From positions 1 through 30,353 of the IMG/VR virus record IMGVR_UViG_3300004457_000312: DNA of 30,353 nucleotides; one strand, written 5' to 3'. Within the stretch, counting starts at the first letter, position 1, and each line of letters opens with the position of its first letter. Below are positions 25,441 to 30,353 of this stretch, piece by piece. The DNA is from a virus. The position numbers and the translations under genes were made by a program. The notes under the pieces were generated by a model. It had not been told where the DNA came from. It worked only from the letters and a program-made list of their open reading frames with translations, and did not search any database.

Positions 25441-26535
25441 TCAAATCCCCTTTCCATCGTAATAAGGACACCGACCCACGCATAATCCCTCACGGTATAA
25501 TGTCGGACAAGTCGGTGATTGGTAATATCGGTTCGCACCATGCTCAAGCATACGCTGTGTAATTGTTGGGTTGTAATCCGCCCATTCTAAAGAAGCGATG
25601 AAAGCATGGGTTTTGGTGATAACTTCGTCATTTTTAACTTTGGCATCATGCGGTGGGCGTGAAAATTGCCTAAAGAAGTCCATTAGATACATCATTAGGT
25701 ATGATCGAGGGTGATGTGGGGGGTTTGACCCTTTCTCGCATGTAGAGGCTTCTAAGCAGGGCAAAATGGGTATGTTTTGCACACGGCCCATCTCGACCCG
25801 TATTTCTTCGGCATCGAATTTACCCATTCCGCTACCAGAACGGTGAAATGGATTAGAAGGGTCGCGCTTTACAATTTCAATCTCTAAACCTTTGTCGCCC
25901 ACCAAGTAGAATCCCGGTGTTGGCGTTTGAGCCAATTGCTCTAAGAAAGACCAGTCTTCGCCAAGCGTTCCGGGATATATCGGTATGCACCATAGGTTTC
26001 TTTTGAAATTGTATGAATTAGGGATTCTTATGTGCCTGTCAGGTCTAAATGATACTACGGGGTCGAGCGTGATTAAATCCATGTCATGCACCCATTTGTT
26101 AATCATGGCACGACCGGAAAAAAGAAGGTCGTTTAATTCAGCAGGTGGCAAAGCATACTCCTTATCCAGCATAACCCAAATGTGAAACCCGCCACCTGAA
26201 AACCATGTAGCGTGTTTGATTTTCTTTGAAAGTAAATGAGAGGTAAGCCGCCATGCTTCTTCGGAACAGCGATTGCCCGCTTCTTCAGGACTCATGCCTA
26301 ATTTTTCCTCGGCTCGATTTCGATCCATGTCGATAACAAAGTGGGGTATAATCGCAGTGTTGTATTCGCCCCTTGTTCCGTTTGGTTTCAACTCCCTAAA
26401 CCCATAAACCGTAGTGGTAATGTTGTCTTTACCGTTCATCGAATTGATAAATCGCTGTAATTCCTTACGGTTCTTCACGACCTTTCGAGTTCGCATATCA
26501 ACTTCGCGAGGGAAATGTTCAAACAAATTTGGCAT
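25441..26535 (-). CDS. Archaeo-eukaryotic primase with cysteine-rich (PriL-like) C-terminal domain
   Basis: A 364-residue primase that would synthesise the starting strands for DNA replication. The catalytic domain has FVIDMDRN (D69 and D71, metal-binding), SGGGFHIW at 113-120 (the sGGxHxW-type motif), and LDPVVSF (D158) followed by RIPNSYNFK at 170-178. The C-terminal domain (about 255-360) has HHPRSYLMMYLM and cysteines at 260, 266, 343, 352 and 356, with LCVGRCPYY at the end. This resembles the Fe-S domain of the archaeal/eukaryotic primase large subunit, so both subunits may be joined in one chain; that part is inference. ATG 26535 follows the methyltransferase stop by one base. Confidence 0.75.
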   Translation of the reverse strand: MPNLFEHFPREVDMRTRKVVKNRKELQRFINSMNGKDNITTTVYGFRELKPNGTRGEYNTAIIPHFVIDMDRNRAEEKLGMSPEEAGNRCSEEAWRLTSHLLSKKIKHATWFSGGGFHIWVMLDKEYALPPAELNDLLFSGRAMINKWVHDMDLITLDPVVSFRPDRHIRIPNSYNFKRNLWCIPIYPGTLGEDWSFLEQLAQTPTPGFYLVGDKGLEIEIVKRDPSNPFHRSGSGMGKFDAEEIRVEMGRVQNIPILPCLEASTCEKGSNPPHHPRSYLMMYLMDFFRQFSRPPHDAKVKNDEVITKTHAFIASLEWADYNPTITQRMLEHGANRYYQSPTCPTLYREGLCVGRCPYYDGKGI

Positions 26536-26536
26536 A

Positions 26537-27673
26537 TCAATAATCCCCCAAAGTCATTTGCCCTGCAACGAAGCCATTAGTGATTTGCTTAATCCTTTGC
26601 GGTATTAAATCGGCATATTCCTCATTCAATTCACATAGAATCGCATTGCGGCCATTTTTGATAGCAACGCCAGCAGTAGTTCCTGAACCTCCGAATGGGT
26701 CAAGCACTGTGCAAGGAGTTTTTTCAGCATCGCAATCGCATGTTGGGTAATACTCCTTGCTTACTACTGTCGCACTCTCCATCACCTTTTTACGAGCGAC
26801 TAAAGCCCCAACGGTGTTGTCTTCGCCCGCCCTTTTAGACGAATTTTCAACTCTCCCGTTAAGCCATTCAGTGTTGCGATAACCACAGTTTGAGCATTCC
26901 TTTGCTTGGGTCGGTATCAAAAAAGAACATTTTTCACATAACCTACCTGATTTTCTTTCATATTGAGCGAGGCATTTAGAACAACAACCTCCGCTTGAAG
27001 CCCCTGCTAAAACAGCAGGCTCAATCAATTCAGGAGGGAACACTGCGAAGTGTGCCTCGGAATATGGTTTTGGAGACACATGCCATACGCTGCGCTTCGT
27101 TCTCGTTCCTTTGTTGTCTGCTGTTATTTCTATGATTGCGGCGTGGTCGTAGAAGTATTGCGGCGATTTACTCAAAAGAAAAACATATTCATGTGATTTA
27201 GTGCAACGATCTTTAACGGATTCAGGCATACAATTTGGTTTAGACCAAATTATGTCTTGGCGCAAATACCAACCATCGGCCCTTAGAGCAAAGGCAAGCA
27301 TCCAAGGTATTCCTATCAAATCCTTATTCTTGATGTCACCTGTTGCTTTGTTGCGACGGGTCAAAGGTTCGCCTCTATGCTTTTCAGACATCGTTTGAAT
27401 TGTAGAAGTATTTCGACTACCGGCGCAGTATGAATCTCCTATGTTGATCCATAATGTGCCATCATCTCTCAACACACGCTTGACTTCTCTAAACACATCT
27501 ACCAATGATTCGATAAATTCATCAGGTGTTTCTTCAAGGCCGATTTGCTCATCCATGCCATAATCCCTAAGTCCAAAATACGGAGGCGAAGTGATGCAAC
27601 AATGCACTGATTCCGAAGGCAAGGTGGCAAGGGTCTTCTTACAATCCCCCAACAAAATGCTATACCTTTCCAT
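26537..27673 (-). CDS. Beta-class DNA methyltransferase (N4-cytosine or N6-adenine) with zinc-ribbon insert
   Basis: A 378-residue DNA methyltransferase. YSILLGDCKKTL opens the chain, TSPPYFGLRDYG (28-39) is the catalytic motif IV, and DPFGGSGTTAGVA near the C-terminus is the AdoMet-binding motif I, followed by NAILCELNEEY. This order (IV before I) defines the beta class. The SPPY form is more usual for N4-cytosine enzymes, but N6-adenine cannot be excluded. Between them is an insert with CSKC, CEKC and CSNC, a probable zinc-binding target-recognition module. It likely protects viral DNA from host restriction. ATG 27673 overlaps the small upstream gene by 14 bp. An in-frame ATG at 27742 would add 23 residues but has no ribosome binding site. 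Confidence 0.8.
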   Translation of the reverse strand: MERYSILLGDCKKTLATLPSESVHCCITSPPYFGLRDYGMDEQIGLEETPDEFIESLVDVFREVKRVLRDDGTLWINIGDSYCAGSRNTSTIQTMSEKHRGEPLTRRNKATGDIKNKDLIGIPWMLAFALRADGWYLRQDIIWSKPNCMPESVKDRCTKSHEYVFLLSKSPQYFYDHAAIIEITADNKGTRTKRSVWHVSPKPYSEAHFAVFPPELIEPAVLAGASSGGCCSKCLAQYERKSGRLCEKCSFLIPTQAKECSNCGYRNTEWLNGRVENSSKRAGEDNTVGALVARKKVMESATVVSKEYYPTCDCDAEKTPCTVLDPFGGSGTTAGVAIKNGRNAILCELNEEYADLIPQRIKQITNGFVAGQMTLGDY

Positions 27674-27794
27674 TCTTGCCCGCCTCTCTTTTCTCTCTAA
27701 GCAATCTACAACACCGAGCGCAACGATTCCTCCTTCGACCATCGGTGGTTGAAATCATCGTCGTGCAACTGGTGTTTTTGCACTCCTTACGCAT
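27660..27794 (-). CDS. Tiny zinc-binding-like protein (44 residues)
   Basis: A 44-residue reading frame fills an otherwise empty gap of about 130 bp. It has ECKNTSC near the N-terminus and RCARCCRLLREKREAGKNG near the C-terminus. Two cysteine pairs about 15 residues apart with a basic helix after them is a layout seen in small zinc-finger proteins. The start is ATG 27794, with GGCGG five bases upstream that overlaps the stop of the preceding gene. The stop overlaps the start of the methyltransferase by 14 bp, consistent with translational coupling. Function unknown. The main doubt is its small size. Confidence 0.6.
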   Translation of the reverse strand: MRKECKNTSCTTMISTTDGRRRNRCARCCRLLREKREAGKNGKV

Positions 27795-27803
27795 GAATTC
27801 CGC

Positions 27804-28310
27804 CTACTTTTTCTTCAACAAAGGCTTTGCGATTGAGCCGTTAATGTGTGTCTTGTAATCGCATGACGGCCTTTTATGTCCTATTCGGCCACACCTTGAG
27901 CATCGGTTCTTTTTACCTTGTCTGGCTGGTCTTTTCTTTCCTCGGCCACCAGTCGGACTTTTGTTTCGCTTGTTCTTTGATCCTTGGGGTCGGCCTAATT
28001 TTGGCTTGTCTTTCATCAATTCATCATAAGAGTCATCCTTTAGAAAATCGGATTTCTTGAATGGCGTGAACGGGGCATTTCGATTTACAAGAGTTTTAGT
28101 CGCAGGCGTGGGCGCATCTCTCTTGATTGCTTCGATTGCTCGATTCAATTGTTCATTTATTGTAAAGGGTAAATGATTGTTTAGAGGTTGTTCTCTTCGG
28201 ATTAAGGAATACATGATGATCGATGTCACGGCATCTCCTTCATTATAGTCCAACCCCAATTTGTCAATCATCGTTCTTACTTCAAGCATCGTTTTGTTTA
28301 TTTCAGTCAT
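27804..28310 (-). CDS. CCHC zinc-knuckle, basic nucleic-acid-binding protein
   Basis: A 168-residue protein of unknown family. The N-terminal half is helical (MTEINKTMLEVRTMIDKLG). The middle is very basic, with GRPQGSKNKR and GRGKKRPARQGKKN resembling AT-hook cores. Near residue 137 is CSRCGRIGHKRPSC, a perfect CX2CX4HX4C zinc knuckle of the retroviral nucleocapsid type, which binds single-stranded nucleic acid. Binding of DNA or RNA during replication or recombination is inferred. The start is ATG 28310, with AGGAG nine bases upstream. An in-frame ATG at 28319 lies immediately beside that site and is unlikely. The start overlaps the RecB-like nuclease gene by 8 bp. Confidence 0.7.
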   Translation of the reverse strand: MTEINKTMLEVRTMIDKLGLDYNEGDAVTSIIMYSLIRREQPLNNHLPFTINEQLNRAIEAIKRDAPTPATKTLVNRNAPFTPFKKSDFLKDDSYDELMKDKPKLGRPQGSKNKRNKSPTGGRGKKRPARQGKKNRCSRCGRIGHKRPSCDYKTHINGSIAKPLLKKK

Positions 28311-29343
28311 TCTTTGCATCTCCTGTTATTTGTTGTTTCATATCATAGGGCATTAAGGCTCTCTCGTATTTGGGGCAGTATCCTTTGACCCTGCACCAAG
28401 GCTCACAGATGAACCTTTCAGCACCACCAGATAGAATTTCATACGAATCGCCGGAATATCCCCCGAAGTAAGCCATGTGCGATTCAACAAGGCTCGTAAG
28501 GTCTTTGAGCATCCCTGTGATGCCCGCAATTTGAACAGGTTCGATAAAGCGATAAATCCGGTCTTCGCCAGAATCCTTCACTCCTTTGGTATGATCCCAA
28601 CCCCAATATGAGGTTTCTATGCCATCCGACTTTTGAATCATATAAGCATAAAAAGCCATTTCTTTTCTCATACCATCTAATTTCGTTTTGTTGTTTAATT
28701 TCCAAGCACCAGTCTTTAATTCGTGAATGTGCAAACGACCTTCTTCATCAGTGAAGACACGATCTATAATTCCGGTCAAATGAACCAAAACAGATGTGTT
28801 GCCTACATCAATTGATACGACAACATCTCTTGAAATCTCGTTCCCTGATGGTATGAAGTGTTCGACATTGCTATTTGCGAACCGAACAGCCTCCGCCTTC
28901 ATAAATCGGTCTAAGTGCTGTCCTTCATCTAAGGCAAACGGGGCTGATGGCGTAATGACTCCGCCCCATTCCTTCTCCTTAGACGAGGTGGGGATTTTAG
29001 ACAAGAAATGATCGTAAATTTGCTGTGTGTCTAATTCATCCTTATAAGTTAATTTTAACACTTCATCAACATCAAGGTCATTGTAAAAGTCTTCAACTGC
29101 ATCGTGAACATTTGTTCCTCTCGTCATGTCATCAGTCGAAGGCTCTTTGACTCCTAAAACATACTTGATGAAATACTGCTGTTGGCAAAATTGAAATGCG
29201 CCCAATGAGGATTTAGAAACGCGTAGTATCACCTTTCCTTTGCCGTCATAATCTCGCATACCCGGATGCCAAGCGTATGTCGAATTCAAACCATCCGCAT
29301 TAGGGACAGGATATGCCTTGGGCGGTTTGATTTTCAATACCAT
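28303..29343 (-). CDS. RecB/Cas4-like PD-(D/E)XK nuclease with probable Fe-S cluster
   Basis: A 346-residue nuclease. RVSKSSLGAFQFCQQQYFIK (41-60) is the N-terminal element with the first cysteine (C53). RGTNVHDAVEDFY (75-87) contains the conserved GTxxH. GIIDRVF followed by HIHELKTGAWK (about 190-215) provides the catalytic D...ExK core. Near the C-terminus FICEPWCRVKGYCPKY has three more cysteines. The first cysteine together with the C-terminal triplet is the arrangement that holds a 4Fe-4S cluster in Cas4, AddB and relatives. It probably processes DNA ends in recombination or repair together with the ATPase encoded just upstream. ATG 29343 with GGAG at eight bases is preferred over an in-frame GTG at 29352. 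Confidence 0.8.
   Translation of the reverse strand: MVLKIKPPKAYPVPNADGLNSTYAWHPGMRDYDGKGKVILRVSKSSLGAFQFCQQQYFIKYVLGVKEPSTDDMTRGTNVHDAVEDFYNDLDVDEVLKLTYKDELDTQQIYDHFLSKIPTSSKEKEWGGVITPSAPFALDEGQHLDRFMKAEAVRFANSNVEHFIPSGNEISRDVVVSIDVGNTSVLVHLTGIIDRVFTDEEGRLHIHELKTGAWKLNNKTKLDGMRKEMAFYAYMIQKSDGIETSYWGWDHTKGVKDSGEDRIYRFIEPVQIAGITGMLKDLTSLVESHMAYFGGYSGDSYEILSGGAERFICEPWCRVKGYCPKYERALMPYDMKQQITGDAKND
28320..28324 (-). promoter_or_regulatory. Ribosome binding site fixing the zinc-knuckle gene start
   Basis: AGGAG on the - strand is nine bases from ATG 28310 and touches ATG 28319, so it selects the former. Confidence 0.55.
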
Positions 29344-29348
29344 TAGGA

Positions 29349-30353
29349 TCACTCCGCAATAACATCATCAGGGTGTTCAAAGGAACCATCTCGCAAGCCT
29401 TTCCAACCATGCCATGTGCCGCCTTCTTTGTTTTGTTCAAAGACCAAGACTTTGCCTTGAGTCTTCAAAGAAGTGCGGTTTTCAACGAGGACAGCGTATG
29501 ATTTCACGCTACCGGTCAATTCGCCCTTTTCGTTGCGTTCCTTGACAGTCTCCATGACTGTGCGCTGTTGTAGCCACTTCTCGGTTCCTTTCAACCAATT
29601 AGGAACCTCCGCACCTGCAATCTCGTTCCCGTTGGAGTCGTAAGAGTCCTTGAGGTGCGTAATCAGGTAGCAGTGGATCCCACTGCGGCATAATTCGGTT
29701 AATGCAGTCATAGCACTATTGTAGCGGTTCTTTCGGATGTTCCAATTGAACCTGCCAATTTGAACGGTGGCCTTCTTGCCTGAAACAGCAATCCCATCAT
29801 CACCCAACTCCAAGTCTTCAACCTTCATCATCGTTTCACAGATGTTGAGCCAGTGGCCTGCGCCATCGAAAACGACCGTCTTCAAATACGGCCTTGGCAA
29901 TTCGCCATGTTCAACAACATAGGCATCTTGAATCTCGGACTGTTCCTGTGCGGCCAGTAGAATATCCATCACATTTTGATAAGTGGCGGGGAAATCATAA
30001 GGCACACGGCTTGGATTCTTATGCAGTATCCAAGGATTGATCGTGAGGATGTTGGTTTTACCATGATGGTGTGCGGCTCTTGTCGATTCGCCGCCCATGT
30101 CAAAGTCGATGTGGATAATTTCAGCACCCGCTTCGATCTCTTCATCAGCAAGGCTATCCAACGCAACTCCGGTTTTGCCGGACTTAGGATGGCCTGAAAT
30201 GGCATTGAACACATAGGTAGTGGTATTCGGCTTGGCCGCTTGAATGCGAGCCTTGGCGATTGCCGCCCATGCAGGGTTGTCGGATGGAGGCTTGGCCGGT
30301 GCTGGCGTTCCCGCCACCAGTGGGTGTTCGTCAAACGCACTACTGCTTGCATC
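29349..30353 (-). CDS. RecA-fold ATPase, Sak4-like (5' end cut by window)
   Basis: A RecA-superfamily ATPase of the type found in virus recombination operons (Sak4/AAA_24-like). The Walker A is ISGHPKSGKTGVA and the Walker B is TVVFDGAGHW. A region with IDFDMGGES and a later CYLITHLKDS strand complete the core. Sak4-type proteins help single-strand annealing or strand exchange and often occur beside single-strand binding proteins and nucleases, which agrees with the RecB-like nuclease next in the operon. The frame remains open to the window edge with 12 further codons (DASSSAFDEHPL). The N-terminus is therefore probably outside, although a GTG at 30317 is an alternative start. The Ala/Pro-rich N-terminal stretch (GTPAPAKPP) looks like a linker. 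The stop lies 5 bp before the next ATG. Confidence 0.7.
   Translation of the reverse strand, partial: DASSSAFDEHPLVAGTPAPAKPPSDNPAWAAIAKARIQAAKPNTTTYVFNAISGHPKSGKTGVALDSLADEEIEAGAEIIHIDFDMGGESTRAAHHHGKTNILTINPWILHKNPSRVPYDFPATYQNVMDILLAAQEQSEIQDAYVVEHGELPRPYLKTVVFDGAGHWLNICETMMKVEDLELGDDGIAVSGKKATVQIGRFNWNIRKNRYNSAMTALTELCRSGIHCYLITHLKDSYDSNGNEIAGAEVPNWLKGTEKWLQQRTVMETVKERNEKGELTGSVKSYAVLVENRTSLKTQGKVLVFEQNKEGGTWHGWKGLRDGSFEHPDDVIAE
29352..29355 (-). promoter_or_regulatory. Ribosome binding site fixing the RecB-like gene start
   Basis: GGAG on the - strand is eight bases before ATG 29343. It overlaps the alternative GTG at 29352, arguing against that start. Confidence 0.5.

Noticed and set aside
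1-30353. tRNA genes, CRISPR arrays, insertion sequences, attachment sites
   Set aside because: I saw no cloverleaf-like gene, no regularly spaced repeats, no transposase or integrase, and no intergenic room for them. This was checked by eye only.

Overview
The window reads as part of the genome of a head-tailed double-stranded DNA virus (Caudoviricetes-like), most probably one that infects an archaeon. This assignment is inferred from gene content. Virion genes lie on the + strand: the end of a tape-measure-like protein, three very large tail/fibre proteins with lectin-like folds, and a baseplate-hub-like C-terminus. The replication genes on the - strand have an archaeal/eukaryotic flavour: an XPF/ERCC4 nuclease with helix-hairpin-helix repeats, an archaeo-eukaryotic primase with a cysteine-containing C-terminal domain, a RecB/Cas4-like nuclease with a probable Fe-S cluster, and a RecA-fold ATPase. 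No ribosomal, metabolic, tRNA or integrase genes were seen. Ribosome binding sites are GGAGG/GAGGTG-like, which fits archaea or bacteria. A marine archaeal virus of the magrovirus kind is my best guess, but no marker in the window proves the host.

Layout. Positions 1-19039 (+) form a tail module with genes almost touching: tape measure C-terminus, an unidentified tail protein, an 850-residue and a 1686-residue protein with laminin-G/concanavalin-like domains, a 2508-residue protein with one such domain and a hub-like C-terminus, a 113-residue protein, and a fibre-like protein ending in a His-rich tip. Positions 19049-22291 (+) hold small cysteine-rich proteins, a DUF6321-like basic protein, an unknown protein, and a D12-class (Dam-like) DNA methyltransferase with a very basic tail. 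Four of these proteins share a short peptide around F-D/E-x-G/A-W/F-S/G-x-L/V-K/R. This is the most unusual signal in the window.

Positions 22280-30353 (-) form a replication/repair/modification operon running toward the tail module. In transcription order it encodes a Sak4-like RecA-fold ATPase (cut by the window edge), a RecB-like nuclease, a CCHC zinc-knuckle protein, a 44-residue zinc-binding-like protein, a DNA methyltransferase, a primase, an 87-residue unknown, an XPF-like nuclease, a P-loop ATPase that may be the replicative helicase, and a degenerate DEDD-exonuclease-like protein. The two modules converge and overlap by 12 bp at 22280-22291, where small inverted repeats may act as a terminator.

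Plausible joint function: the - strand genes copy, recombine and methylate the genome. The + strand genes build a long, probably sugar-binding tail apparatus and a set of accessory proteins that may be packaged in or attached to the virion. There is no non-coding stretch longer than about 50 bp.
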